Source: an uncultured Lachnospiraceae bacterium
GTDB lineage: Bacteria > Bacillota > Clostridia > Lachnospirales > Lachnospiraceae
Assembly: GCA_900315945.1 (NCBI GenBank)
Contig: ONAZ01000003.1
Span: 514-64,513 of the forward strand
Direction of reading: 5' to 3'
DNA length: 64,000 bases
The notes beneath the pieces are model-generated. The model was not told the DNA's origin. It saw nothing but the letters and a program-made list of their open reading frames with translations, and did not search any database. A program made the position numbers and the translations under genes. Every line of letters starts with the position of its first letter. Position 1 is the stretch's first letter. Below, in pieces: positions 1 to 8,436 of the stretch.

Positions 1-225
1 ATAGTCTTTGTCCTCTATGTATTTACCTAATTCTATTGGATTAGCAATCTCAACTGTAGTAATTGTATCCGAAGGAACATGCATCATAGAACTGATAATT
101 CCTTTTAATACATTATTGTTTGACTGGAGTACCATGCGAAACATATAGTCATTAGTCATGCCATACGCTATTTTGCCATTCGCATGTCTCCATTCCTCTT
201 TATTTAATTTTAAATCTATTGTCAT
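1..225 (-). CDS. Rpn/PD-(D/E)XK nuclease family transposase-like protein, N-terminal part
   Basis: Reading the minus strand from an ATG at 225 gives 75 codons that run off the left edge, so only the N-terminus is present. A good ribosome binding site (GGAGG, about 5 bases upstream) supports this start. The translated segment contains a 'TNDYMFRMVLQ' stretch followed by 'NVLKGIISSMM', the pattern expected at the start of the Rpn / PDDEXK_2 family (recombination-promoting nucleases and putative transposases, common as dispersed copies in Clostridia). The catalytic D...D/E-X-K residues lie beyond the window, so activity cannot be judged. Family assignment rests on the N-terminal signature only. 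Confidence 0.6.
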   Translation of the reverse strand, partial: MTIDLKLNKEEWRHANGKIAYGMTNDYMFRMVLQSNNNVLKGIISSMMHVPSDTITTVEIANPIELGKYIEDKDY

Positions 226-528
226 AAATACCTCCATATCTATGACATGGTAGAAGTGGAACTGAAATAAGTATAACACAAACGCATACGAACAAATTAT
301 TAACTTTTTATTAATTCTGTAAATAATACAAAATCTGGGACATGAGTGTTTTGTACTATTTACGACATAATTATAAAAGAAAATTAATTATGAATTACAT
401 AATGAATTACACTATAATTATTTATGCAATAACATAATAAATATGATATTATATATAGGTATGTATAATACAATAGAATAATAAGACTATGCCGTTTGTG
501 TGGTGAGTCACCGGAAGGGAGATACGAA
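226..528. other. Intergenic region between the Rpn-like gene and thrS
   Basis: 303 AT-rich bases carrying the divergent starts of the flanking genes. The 10-base word ATGAATTACA occurs twice in direct orientation (390-399 and 402-411, 12-base period). TATAAT occurs at 464-469, a possible -10 for thrS, but no convincing -35 is visible. A short dyad (GGTGA/TCACC, about 502-512) sits just before the thrS ribosome binding site. I looked for a T-box leader (specifier region, GGGTGG...CCGCG antiterminator bulge) because clostridial thrS genes often have one; none is visible. No ORF of note. Confidence 0.4.
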
Positions 529-2487
529 ATGATTATTACATTAAAAGATGGAACAAAAAAAGAATACGAAGGAAAGATGACTGGTTTTGATATTGCAATG
601 GATATTAGCGAAGGTCTTGCTAGAAATGCATGTGCAATAGAAGTTGATGGAGAGGTGAAAGATCTTCGAACTACAATTGACTCTGACTGTAATCTTTCTA
701 TTCTTACATCTAGAGATAAAGAAGGACTTTCTGCTCTTAGACATACTTGTTCTCATATTATGGCTGAAGCTGTTAAGAAGATTAGACCAGATGCTAAGCT
801 TGCCATTGGTCCATCAATTGAGGATGGCTTCTATTATGATTTTGATACAGAGCCTTTTTCAAGAGAGGACTTAGATAGTATAGAAGCAGAGATGAAGAAG
901 ATTATTAAGTCTAAGCCTAAGTTTGAGAGATTTGAGCTTGATAGAGCAGAGGCTGTTAAGTTTATGGAAGATAGAAATGAACCATACAAGGTTGAATTAA
1001 TTAATGATCTTCCTGAAGGCTCAACAATTTCATTCTATCGTCAGGGTGAAGATGACTTTGTTGATCTTTGTGCAGGACCACATCTTATTAACACTAAACT
1101 TATTAAAGGATTTAAACTCCTTTCTTCTTCAGGTGCATATTGGAGAGGTGATGAGCATAATAAGATGCTTACTCGTATATATGGAACAGCATTTGCAAGT
1201 AAGGATGAGCTGAAAGCACATTTAGAACATTTAGAAGATATTAAGAAGAGAGATCATAATAAGCTTGGTCGTGAGATGCAGCTATTTACGACAGTAGATG
1301 TAATTGGACAAGGACTTCCTCTCTTTATGCCTAAGGGAACTAAGATGATTCAGACATTACAGCGCTGGATTGAAGACTTAGAAGACAATGAATGGGGCTA
1401 TACAAGAACAAGAACACCTCTTATGGCTAAGTCAGATCTATATAAGATATCAGGTCACTGGGATCATTACAAGGAGGGTATGTTCGTTCTCAATGAAGGT
1501 CGTGATGATAAGGATGTTATGGCACTTCGTCCAATGACTTGTCCTTTCCAATATTATGTATATAAGGCAACTCAGCATTCATATAAAGATTTACCATGCA
1601 GATATTCAGAGACTTCGACTCTATTTAGAAATGAAGATTCAGGTGAGATGCATGGACTAACTAGAGTTCGTCAATTTACAATTACTGAAGGACATTTAAT
1701 TGTAAGACCAGACCAGATGGTAGATGAGTTCAAGCGTTGTCTTGCTCTTGCAAAATATTGTCTTGAGACTCTTGGTGTGGAAGAAGATGTAACATATCAT
1801 CTGTCTAAATGGGATCCTGATAACAGAGAGAAATACATTGGTGACAAAGAAGTTTGGGAAGAGACTGAAGGTCATATCAGAGATATTCTTAATGAACTTG
1901 GAGTGGAATTCTCTGAGGATGTTGGTGAAGCTGCATTCTATGGTCCTAAAGTTGATATTAATGCTAAGAATGTCTATGGTAAAGAAGATACAATGATTAC
2001 TATTCAATGGGATGCTTTAATTGCTGAACAATTTGATATGTATTACATTGATGAAAATGGTGACAAGATTCGCCCATATATTATTCATAGAACTTCAATG
2101 GGATGCTATGAGAGAACCCTTGCTTGGCTTATTGAGAAATACGCAGGCAAATTCCCTACATGGCTATGTCCTGAACAGGTTAGAGTACTTCCTATTTCTG
2201 AGAAATATGCAGATTATGCTTCAGAAGTTGAAGCAGAGCTTAAGAAGAATGGTATTCTCACTACAATGGACAATAGAGCAGAGAAGATTGGATTTAAGAT
2301 TCGTGAAGCTAGACTTGAGAAGATTCCATATATGCTTGTAGTAGGCGAGAAAGAACGCGATGATAGAACAGTATCTGTTCGAAGTCGCTTTGCAGGAGAT
2401 GAAGGTGTTAAGCCATTAGACGAATTTATCTCTCAGATTACAGAAGAGATTCGTACCAAGGAGATTCGTAAAGAAGAACAGAATTAA
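529..2487 (+). CDS. thrS: Threonyl-tRNA synthetase
   Basis: Cytoplasmic class II aminoacyl-tRNA synthetase that charges tRNA-Thr. About 652 residues, normal for the family. I take the ATG at 529, behind GAAGGGAG and starting 'MIITLKDGT', rather than a TTG 33 bases upstream. Domains in order: N-terminal TGS domain (about 1-60), the editing domain with its HxxxH ('HTCSH') and CxxxH ('CAGPH') zinc-type motifs, the class II catalytic core, and a C-terminal anticodon-binding domain. In the core the usual MNCPGH block reads 'MTCPFQ': the zinc-ligand Cys is kept but the flanking residues differ, while the downstream His ('EGHLIV') and the IHR motif remain. Monocistronic, ending at a strong terminator. 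Confidence 0.95.
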   Translation: MIITLKDGTKKEYEGKMTGFDIAMDISEGLARNACAIEVDGEVKDLRTTIDSDCNLSILTSRDKEGLSALRHTCSHIMAEAVKKIRPDAKLAIGPSIEDGFYYDFDTEPFSREDLDSIEAEMKKIIKSKPKFERFELDRAEAVKFMEDRNEPYKVELINDLPEGSTISFYRQGEDDFVDLCAGPHLINTKLIKGFKLLSSSGAYWRGDEHNKMLTRIYGTAFASKDELKAHLEHLEDIKKRDHNKLGREMQLFTTVDVIGQGLPLFMPKGTKMIQTLQRWIEDLEDNEWGYTRTRTPLMAKSDLYKISGHWDHYKEGMFVLNEGRDDKDVMALRPMTCPFQYYVYKATQHSYKDLPCRYSETSTLFRNEDSGEMHGLTRVRQFTITEGHLIVRPDQMVDEFKRCLALAKYCLETLGVEEDVTYHLSKWDPDNREKYIGDKEVWEETEGHIRDILNELGVEFSEDVGEAAFYGPKVDINAKNVYGKEDTMITIQWDALIAEQFDMYYIDENGDKIRPYIIHRTSMGCYERTLAWLIEKYAGKFPTWLCPEQVRVLPISEKYADYASEVEAELKKNGILTTMDNRAEKIGFKIREARLEKIPYMLVVGEKERDDRTVSVRSRFAGDEGVKPLDEFISQITEEIRTKEIRKEEQN

Positions 2488-2501
2488 TTCTATACTATGT
2501 A

Positions 2502-2528
2502 GCGCCGTCAGTAGACGGCGCCATTTTT
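2502..2528 (+). terminator. Rho-independent terminator after thrS
   Basis: Perfect 8-bp GC-rich stem GCGCCGTC (2502-2509) / GACGGCGC (2514-2521) with an AGTA loop, followed by CATTTTTATTTTT. It lies 15 bases after the thrS stop codon and separates it from the next transcription unit. Confidence 0.92.
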
Positions 2529-2562
2529 ATTTTTAGAATTCAAAGTTATATTTAAAATTGAA

Positions 2563-2591
2563 TTGACACTATATCGCTACAGCGATATAAT
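2563..2591 (+). promoter_or_regulatory. Consensus sigma-A promoter with embedded operator-like dyad
   Basis: TTGACA (2563-2568) and TATAAT (2586-2591) are separated by exactly 17 bases, a perfect match to the vegetative consensus. A perfect inverted repeat, TATATCGCT (2570-2578) and AGCGATATA (2581-2589) with two bases between, fills the spacer and overlaps the -10 box. A repressor bound here would block RNA polymerase. The obvious candidate is the HTH protein encoded second in this operon (3259-3897), giving autoregulation. The promoter is direct observation; the regulator assignment is inference. Confidence 0.85.
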
Positions 2592-2609
2592 TATACTAGG
2601 AGGATTAAT

Positions 2610-3284
2610 ATGATACTTTATCATGGTTCAGAGAATGTTATAGAGAAGCCAATATATGGATGTGGTAAGAGAACCAACGATTATGGTAGAGGATTTTACT
2701 GCACGAAAGATGTTGATATGGCTAAAGAGTGGGCCTGTGGTGATAACAGAGATGGTTGGGCTAATAAATACGAATTTGATATTAAAGGACTTAATGTACT
2801 TGATCTCAATAGTGATTCATATAATATTCTTAATTGGCTTGCATTATTAGCAAAGAATAGAACATATTGGCAAAATGGTAGTATTTCTTTTAATGCGAAG
2901 AAATATATTGAAGACAATTTTTTGATAGATATTTCTGAATATGATGTTGTAATTGGATATAGAGCTGATGATTCTTATTTTTCTTTTGCGCAGGATTTTG
3001 TAAGTGGAGTTATATCTCTAAATCAGTTGTCAAAAGCCATGAGGCTTGGGAGCCTGGGAGAACAAGTTGTTCTTATTAGTGAAAGGTCATTTGATAGAAT
3101 AAAGTTTATTGATAATACTTTAGCTTCTTCTAGTGAATATTATTATAAGAGAGCGAAACGTGATAGTTTAGCTAGAAAAGATTATACAAGAATAAGAGAA
3201 GAAGAAGCTGATATTAATGATCTATATATGCTTGATATTATGAGAGAGGAGATTCGAGATGGAGATTCGCGCTTATTCTTATGA
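2610..3284 (+). CDS. DUF3990 family protein, ADP-ribosyltransferase-like, putative toxin
   Basis: 224 residues with no signal peptide. The start 'MILYHGSE', then a 'YGRGFYCT' segment and 'AKEWAC' about 20 residues later, match DUF3990, a family placed in the ADP-ribosyltransferase fold group. The His of YHGS, the aromatic of GFY and the Glu/Gln of 'LGEQVVL' (about residue 150) fit the H-Y-E/Q layout of such enzymes. AGGAGG lies 6 bases before the ATG. The gene overlaps the following HTH gene by 26 bases, and both sit behind a dyad-containing promoter, the architecture of a type II toxin-antitoxin pair. NAD-dependent modification of a host target is plausible but not shown by sequence. Confidence 0.7.
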   Translation: MILYHGSENVIEKPIYGCGKRTNDYGRGFYCTKDVDMAKEWACGDNRDGWANKYEFDIKGLNVLDLNSDSYNILNWLALLAKNRTYWQNGSISFNAKKYIEDNFLIDISEYDVVIGYRADDSYFSFAQDFVSGVISLNQLSKAMRLGSLGEQVVLISERSFDRIKFIDNTLASSSEYYYKRAKRDSLARKDYTRIREEEADINDLYMLDIMREEIRDGDSRLFL

Positions 3285-3897
3285 TTATCTTAGATTGAGT
3301 CAGAGAATAATGGGGGATACTGTGGATTTTGCAGTTAATACTTGTGGCTTTACGTTAGAAGAATTACAAAAAATGTTTCTTAATTCTAAAGTTGTTATTC
3401 AGTTTCAGAATGGTAATTGTAAATATATAGCTGGAGTCACAGGCTGTGAATTATTTCGTATGATTGCATGTGAGAATGGACATGACTTATCTGGGATATC
3501 AGACATAATGTATTTAGATAAATCTAAAGAATATTGGTGTGGGTTTTCGCTGGCTTTTTATCAATGGTATAGCGCATATTCTTTTTCGCATATTCTTAAT
3601 GCTATATCTCTTATACAGATTGCAGATTTGTATTATAAATATCATGAAATGGATATAATGCAATTTGTTGATCATATAGATAGTTTGTATGAAGAAGAAC
3701 AGAAGAAGACAAGACTTAAACGTCTTAGAGAATATCATAATCTTTCTCAATCGGGACTAGCAAAACAGTCTGGTGTTGCGCTTAGGCAGATACAACTATT
3801 TGAACAGCGGAATAGAGATATTAATAAGACTCAAGCAGATACGCTGTTTCGTTTAAGTGAAGCTTTACATTGTGATATGAAAGATTTGTTAGAGTAA
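3259..3897 (+). CDS. Xre-family HTH protein, putative antitoxin/autorepressor
   Basis: 212 residues in two parts. The N-terminal two thirds has an uncharacterised region ('LQKMFLNSKVVIQF' near residue 36) reminiscent of the small DUF3791-type proteins often found beside DUF3990. The C-terminal part (about 150-212) is a Cro/C1-type helix-turn-helix: 'RLKRLREYHNLSQSGLAKQS', then 'RQIQLFEQ'. It starts inside the preceding toxin-like gene (26-base overlap, GAGGAG upstream), so the two are translationally coupled. The likely job is to neutralise the DUF3990 protein and repress the promoter at 2563-2591. The HTH is clear; the antitoxin role is inferred from context. Confidence 0.7.
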   Translation: MEIRAYSYDYLRLSQRIMGDTVDFAVNTCGFTLEELQKMFLNSKVVIQFQNGNCKYIAGVTGCELFRMIACENGHDLSGISDIMYLDKSKEYWCGFSLAFYQWYSAYSFSHILNAISLIQIADLYYKYHEMDIMQFVDHIDSLYEEEQKKTRLKRLREYHNLSQSGLAKQSGVALRQIQLFEQRNRDINKTQADTLFRLSEALHCDMKDLLE

Positions 3898-3912
3898 CTT
3901 TGCAACTATATT

Positions 3913-3945
3913 AAGCCAGGAAGTTTATCCTGGTTTATTTTTATT
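3913..3945 (+). terminator. Rho-independent terminator after the DUF3990/HTH pair
   Basis: Stem AAGCCAGGA (3913-3921) / TCCTGGTTT (3928-3936), with one G-T pair, followed by ATTTTTATT. It closes the two-gene unit. Confidence 0.85.
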
Positions 3946-4053
3946 AAAAAAAGGTTATAACCAGGGTGTTTAGATAAAAAAATTTTGATATTAGTTATTA
4001 ATTATAGTAAAATAATAAAGTATGTTTTTAATAAATATAAATGAGGTTAAACT

Positions 4054-5697
4054 ATGGTAATTACAGATTTTCTAGAAAGAAATGCCAGATATCGTTCACA
4101 CGAAGAGGCATTAGTAGAAATAAATCCAACTGAAGAAAGGGATAATGCCGAGACTTGGCGTGAAGCAAGTCTAATTGAGCTTGCTCTTCCTGATATGCCA
4201 TACAGACGATCTATGACATGGCGTAGATTCGATAGAATGGCCAATAGAGTTGGTAATTTCCTTCTTACAAGAAATGTTAAGAGAGGAACTAAGGTAGGTA
4301 TTCTTATGATGAATTGTCTAGAATGGCTACCAATCTATTTTGGTATTCTTAAAGCAGGATGTGTTGTTGTACCTCTTAATTTTAGATATGCCAGTGATGA
4401 AATTGAATATTGCTGTGATCTTGCTGATATTGAAATTCTTATTTTTGGACCTGAGTTTGTTGAGAGAATGAATCCAATACACGATTCTCTAGAGAAAACT
4501 AAGCTTCAATTCTATGTTGGCTTTGAAGAGGATTGCCCAGATTATGCAGAAGATTTAACTAAACTTGCTGCTTATGCTTCAACGGAGAGACTTCCTATTG
4601 AGTTAAAAGAAGACGATGTTGCTGCAATTTATTTTTCATCTGGAACAACAGGATTTCCTAAAGCGATTCTTCATAAACACAGTGCTTTAGTTGCATCTTG
4701 TGAGACAGAGGCTAATCATCATGGACAGACAGAAGAGGATGTATTCTTATGTATCCCACCTCTATATCATACAGGAGCTAAGATGCATTGGTTTGGCTCT
4801 CTTATAACAGGTTCTAAGGCAGTAATTCTTAAGGGCGTTAAGCCTGAATGGATTCTTAGAACTGTTACAGAAGAGAAATGTACTATTGTATGGCTTCTTG
4901 TTCCTTGGGCCCAGGATATATTAGATGCTATTGATGATGGAAGAATTGATCTTGAACATTATCTAACAGATCAATGGAGACTTATGCATATAGGGGCACA
5001 GCCTGTTCCACCAAGTCTAATTAAGAGATGGAAGAAGTATTTCCCTAATCATCAATATGATACTAATTATGGACTATCAGAATCTCTTGGACCTGGTTGT
5101 GTGCATCTTGGTGTTGATAACATTGATAAGGTGGGCGCTATTGGAAAGCCAGGATATCATTGGGAAGCTAAGATTGTAAGTGAAGATGGAACTGAAGTTG
5201 AGAAAGGTGAAGTCGGAGAACTTGCTGTAAAAGGACCAGGGGTTATGCTTGGTTATTATAAGAATAAAGAAGCTACTGATGAAATCCTAAAGGGTGATTG
5301 GCTATGGACAGGTGACATGGCAAAAGAAGATGAAGATGGTTTCATATATCTAGTTGATAGAAAGAAGGATGTTATTATTTCTGGAGGAGAAAATATCTAT
5401 CCAGTTCAGATAGAAGATTTCCTTCGTTCTAATGATAAGATTAAGGATGTTGCTGTTATAGGACTTCCTGATTCTCGTCTGGGAGAGATTGCCACAGCTA
5501 TTATAGAACTTAAGCCTAATGCTAAGGCAACAGAAGATGAAATCAATAAATTCTGCCTAGAACTTCCTAGGTATAAGAGACCAAGAAAGATTATCTTTGC
5601 AGATATACCAAGAAATCCAACAGGTAAAATAGAAAAGCCTGTACTTCGAGAGCGCTATTGTGACATGCCGCTTGTTGAAGCGCAGATTCGTAGCTAG
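4054..5697 (+). CDS. Class I adenylate-forming acyl-CoA synthetase (AMP-binding)
   Basis: 547 residues, full length for an acyl-CoA synthetase/ligase of the ANL superfamily, which activates a carboxylic acid through an acyl-AMP to the CoA thioester. Visible motifs: the P-loop 'SSGTTGFPKAI' (about 195-206), the adenine-binding 'TNYGLSES' (about 335), 'WTGD' (about 415), the hinge region 'DRKKDVIISGGENIYP', and the C-terminal catalytic Lys in 'NPTGKIEKP' (about 527). The chain-length or aryl specificity cannot be read from sequence; the neighbouring paaK/ior genes make an aromatic or branched acid possible. Monocistronic by spacing; the downstream intergenic region holds a large structured element. 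Confidence 0.85.
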   Translation: MVITDFLERNARYRSHEEALVEINPTEERDNAETWREASLIELALPDMPYRRSMTWRRFDRMANRVGNFLLTRNVKRGTKVGILMMNCLEWLPIYFGILKAGCVVVPLNFRYASDEIEYCCDLADIEILIFGPEFVERMNPIHDSLEKTKLQFYVGFEEDCPDYAEDLTKLAAYASTERLPIELKEDDVAAIYFSSGTTGFPKAILHKHSALVASCETEANHHGQTEEDVFLCIPPLYHTGAKMHWFGSLITGSKAVILKGVKPEWILRTVTEEKCTIVWLLVPWAQDILDAIDDGRIDLEHYLTDQWRLMHIGAQPVPPSLIKRWKKYFPNHQYDTNYGLSESLGPGCVHLGVDNIDKVGAIGKPGYHWEAKIVSEDGTEVEKGEVGELAVKGPGVMLGYYKNKEATDEILKGDWLWTGDMAKEDEDGFIYLVDRKKDVIISGGENIYPVQIEDFLRSNDKIKDVAVIGLPDSRLGEIATAIIELKPNAKATEDEINKFCLELPRYKRPRKIIFADIPRNPTGKIEKPVLRERYCDMPLVEAQIRS

Positions 5698-5743
5698 TCT
5701 ATTAATGTACAATGTAGTATTATTTATTAACAAATTAGCTAGA

Positions 5744-5998
5744 AGTAAAGTTAAGTAGTTTTCGCTTGTACTTTACTGGTAAATATATATTTATAGCCTT
5801 AGTTCAAGTTTAGAATATGTTAGTAATTGATACATTAAGGTAAATTTGTGCCAGGGATGGCACAAATAGGTGTTCATCGGCTGAGCCGAGTTGAACACCG
5901 GTTACCGTCAGATGTGTTTAGGACAATAAATATCAATTACTTACATATTCTTAACGAAGAACTATCAGCTAAAATATATAGTTACCGGTAAAGTGCAA
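5744..5998 (+). ncRNA. Large predicted structured RNA element upstream of iorA
   Basis: A near-continuous long-range helix can be drawn. Segment 5766-5782 pairs with 5982-5998 (17 bp, two G-U pairs); 5784-5797 pairs with 5968-5980 (one bulged A); 5800-5805 pairs with 5959-5964; 5812-5832 pairs with 5931-5951 (20 of 21 pairs). The tip is a three-way junction closed by GGTAA/TTACC (5839-5843/5902-5906). It holds a 10-bp hairpin with a GGGA (GNRA) tetraloop (5844-5867) and a second hairpin GGTGTTCA/TGAACACC (5869-5899) with an inner TCGGC/GCCGA stem. A competing local hairpin AGTAAAGT (5744-5751)/ACTTTACT (5770-5777) would break the basal helix. It matches no riboswitch or ncRNA I recognise. A palindromic mobile element (MITE-like) is the main alternative. 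Confidence 0.6.
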
Positions 5999-6031
5999 CT
6001 AAGAATATAACTAAATTGGAGGAAATAAATT

Positions 6032-7783
6032 ATGTCAAAATGTTTAATGCTTGGAAATGAAGCTGCTGCCCGCGGTTTATACGAAGCAGGATGTGAATTT
6101 GTATCAAGTTATCCTGGAACACCAAGTACGGAGATTACAGAATTTGCTGCAAAATATGATGATATTTATGCAGAGTGGGCACCTAACGAGAAAGTTGCTA
6201 TGGAGTCTACTTTTGGTGCAAGTTTTGCTGGCAAACGTTCATTTTGTGGTATGAAACATGTAGGATTAAACGTTGCTGCAGACCCACTATTTACATTGAG
6301 TTATACTGGTGTAAATGCTGGTATGATTATTGGAGTTGCAGATGATCCTGGAATGCATTCATCTCAGAATGAACAGGATTCAAGACATTATGCTATTGCA
6401 TCTAAAGTGCCAATGCTTGAACCATCTGATTCTGCAGAAAGTAAAGAGTTTACGAAGTTAGCATTCGAATTATCTGAGAAATTCGATACTCCTGTAATAC
6501 TTAAGATGTGTACAAGAGTTGCCCATTGTCAAGGTATTGTTGAATTAGAAGATAGAGATGCTGTAGAAGATGTTGAATATGTTAAAGATCCACAGAAGTA
6601 TATTATGACACCTGCAAATGCTATTAAGAAGCATCCATTAGTAGAGGAGAGACTTAATAAGCTTCGTGAGTGGGCTGAAAACTCTGATATTAATAGAATT
6701 GAAGAAGGAACTTCTAATGAATATGGATTTATTACAAGTTCAACAAGCTACAATTACGTTAAGGAAGTATTTGGTGATAAATATCCTGTCCTAAAAATCG
6801 GACTTATTAATCCACTTCCTAATAATACAATTCTTAATTTCGCAAGTAAGGTAAACAACCTGGTTGTTGTTGAAGAACTTGATGGAATTATTGAAACTCA
6901 TTGTCATACACTTGGACTTAAACCAATTGGTAAAGATAAGTTTACTAATCTAGGTGAGTTCTCTCAAACAATTGTTGCTAATGCATTTGGTATTAAGAAA
7001 GAAGTTCCATTTACATTTAATGAAGAACTTCCTGCACGTCCACCTGCACTTTGTGCTGGATGTCCTCATAGAGGTATATTCTATATTCTTCATAACAGAA
7101 ATATAACTGTTCATGGCGATATAGGATGTTATACACTTGGTGCAATGCCACCTCTTAATGCACTTGATTCTACAGTATGTATGGGAGCTAGTGTATCAGG
7201 ACTTCATGGATTTAATAAGGTTGCTCCAGACAAGGCTAAGAATACAGTTGCTGTTATTGGTGATTCAACATTTATGCATTCTGGTGTAACAGGACTTATT
7301 AATATTGCATATAATGAATCTAACTCTACTGTAATTATTCTTGATAATTCAATTACTGGTATGACAGGTCATCAGCAGAATCCTACTACAGGTATTAATC
7401 TTAAGGGAGAACCTGCTGGCAAGGTTTGCCTAGAAGATTTGTGTAAAAGTATTGGAATTAATAGAGTTAGAGTTATTGACCCTTATGATCTTAAGAAGAG
7501 TGAGCAGGTTATTATTGATGAACTTGATGCAGAGGAACCATCTGTTATTATTTCTAGAAGACCATGTGCGCTTCTTAAGAATGTTAAGCATCCTGGCCCA
7601 ATTCAGTGTGATACTGAGAAGTGTGTTGGCTGTAAAGCATGTATGAGAATTGGCTGTCCTGCAATTAGCATGGTTAAGGATAAAGCATTTATTGATGAAA
7701 CCTTATGTGTTGGTTGTGGTGTATGTTCACAGATGTGTAAAATGGGTGCTTTGCCTCTTAGAAAGGAGTTATCAAATGACTAA
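6032..7783 (+). CDS. iorA: Indolepyruvate:ferredoxin oxidoreductase, alpha subunit
   Basis: 583 residues, full length. With IorB it oxidatively decarboxylates aryl-pyruvates (or other 2-oxo acids) to the acyl-CoA while reducing ferredoxin. Visible: the N-terminal pyrimidine-binding domain ('SYPGTPSTEITEFAAK' near residue 27), 'HSSQNEQDSR' around 110, the TPP-binding domain with 'GDIGCYTLGAMPP' (about 365) and 'VIGDSTFMHSGV' (about 408), and a C-terminal two-cluster ferredoxin domain (CVGCKAC...C and CVGCGVC...C, about 530-575). GGAGGA precedes the ATG. Its leader contains the structured element at 5744-5998. Overlaps iorB by 8 bases. Confidence 0.93.
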   Translation: MSKCLMLGNEAAARGLYEAGCEFVSSYPGTPSTEITEFAAKYDDIYAEWAPNEKVAMESTFGASFAGKRSFCGMKHVGLNVAADPLFTLSYTGVNAGMIIGVADDPGMHSSQNEQDSRHYAIASKVPMLEPSDSAESKEFTKLAFELSEKFDTPVILKMCTRVAHCQGIVELEDRDAVEDVEYVKDPQKYIMTPANAIKKHPLVEERLNKLREWAENSDINRIEEGTSNEYGFITSSTSYNYVKEVFGDKYPVLKIGLINPLPNNTILNFASKVNNLVVVEELDGIIETHCHTLGLKPIGKDKFTNLGEFSQTIVANAFGIKKEVPFTFNEELPARPPALCAGCPHRGIFYILHNRNITVHGDIGCYTLGAMPPLNALDSTVCMGASVSGLHGFNKVAPDKAKNTVAVIGDSTFMHSGVTGLINIAYNESNSTVIILDNSITGMTGHQQNPTTGINLKGEPAGKVCLEDLCKSIGINRVRVIDPYDLKKSEQVIIDELDAEEPSVIISRRPCALLKNVKHPGPIQCDTEKCVGCKACMRIGCPAISMVKDKAFIDETLCVGCGVCSQMCKMGALPLRKELSND

Positions 7784-8396
7784 AAATATAATGATTGTTG
7801 GTGTGGGTGGTCAAGGAACACTACTTGCCAGCAAGATTCTTGGTAAATTATTTCTTACAAAAGATTATGATGTAAAGGTTTCAGAAGTTCATGGAATGAG
7901 TCAACGTGGTGGAAGTGTTGTTACTTATGTAAGATATGGTGATAAAGTTTATTCTCCAATTGTTGATAAAGGTGAAGCTGATATAATAATATCATTTGAA
8001 CTATTAGAAGCTGCAAGATGGGTTGAATACATTAAGAAGGATGGTGTATTAATTACTAATACTCAGCAGATTAATCCAATGCCTGTTATTACTGGTGCTT
8101 CAAAGTATCCAAAGGATATTAAGAAGAAGTTAATGGATATGGGTGTCCAGGTTGAAGGATTTGATGCACTTTCACTTGCTGAAGAAGTTGGTTCTCCTAA
8201 ATGTGTTAATATAGTATTATTGGGACATCTTTCTCATCATTTTGACTTTACTGAGGAAGAATGGCATGAAGCAATTAGAAGTTGTGTCAAAGAGAAATTT
8301 GTTGATATGAATATTAAGGCATTTGAACTTGGTAGAAGAGGTGGCTATACAGTATTAAATCGTATTGGTGATTTCTTCACAAATGTTATGTCCTAA
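7776..8396 (+). CDS. iorB: Indolepyruvate:ferredoxin oxidoreductase, beta subunit
   Basis: 206 residues. Carries the pyruvate ferredoxin oxidoreductase gamma-type domain: 'MIVGVGGQGTLLASKILG' near the N-terminus and 'SEVHGMSQRGGSVVTYVRYG' around residue 40, both hallmarks of IorB. The frame is open for 126 bases upstream inside iorA, but the ATG at 7776 follows GAAAGGAG and gives the expected family N-terminus; it overlaps the iorA stop by 8 bases, indicating translational coupling. Partner of IorA in the heterodimeric enzyme. Confidence 0.92.
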   Translation: MTKNIMIVGVGGQGTLLASKILGKLFLTKDYDVKVSEVHGMSQRGGSVVTYVRYGDKVYSPIVDKGEADIIISFELLEAARWVEYIKKDGVLITNTQQINPMPVITGASKYPKDIKKKLMDMGVQVEGFDALSLAEEVGSPKCVNIVLLGHLSHHFDFTEEEWHEAIRSCVKEKFVDMNIKAFELGRRGGYTVLNRIGDFFTNVMS

Positions 8397-8436
8397 GTTG
8401 TAACACAAAAAGATTACTAAAAGAAAGAAGGTTATT

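Noticed and set aside
226-528. T-box leader for thrS
   Set aside because: Clostridial thrS often has one, but I find no specifier stem, no conserved antiterminator bulge and no terminator in the 300-base leader.
3953-3962. GGTTATAACC palindrome upstream of the acyl-CoA synthetase
   Set aside because: Ten-base palindrome just after a terminator; no promoter element close by, and such AT-rich palindromes are expected by chance.
5744-5998. RNase P, tmRNA, SRP, 6S or group I/II intron
   Set aside because: Lacks the conserved sequence blocks of each; 6S is a simple long hairpin without a three-way junction at the tip, and there is no intron-encoded protein or P7-type core.
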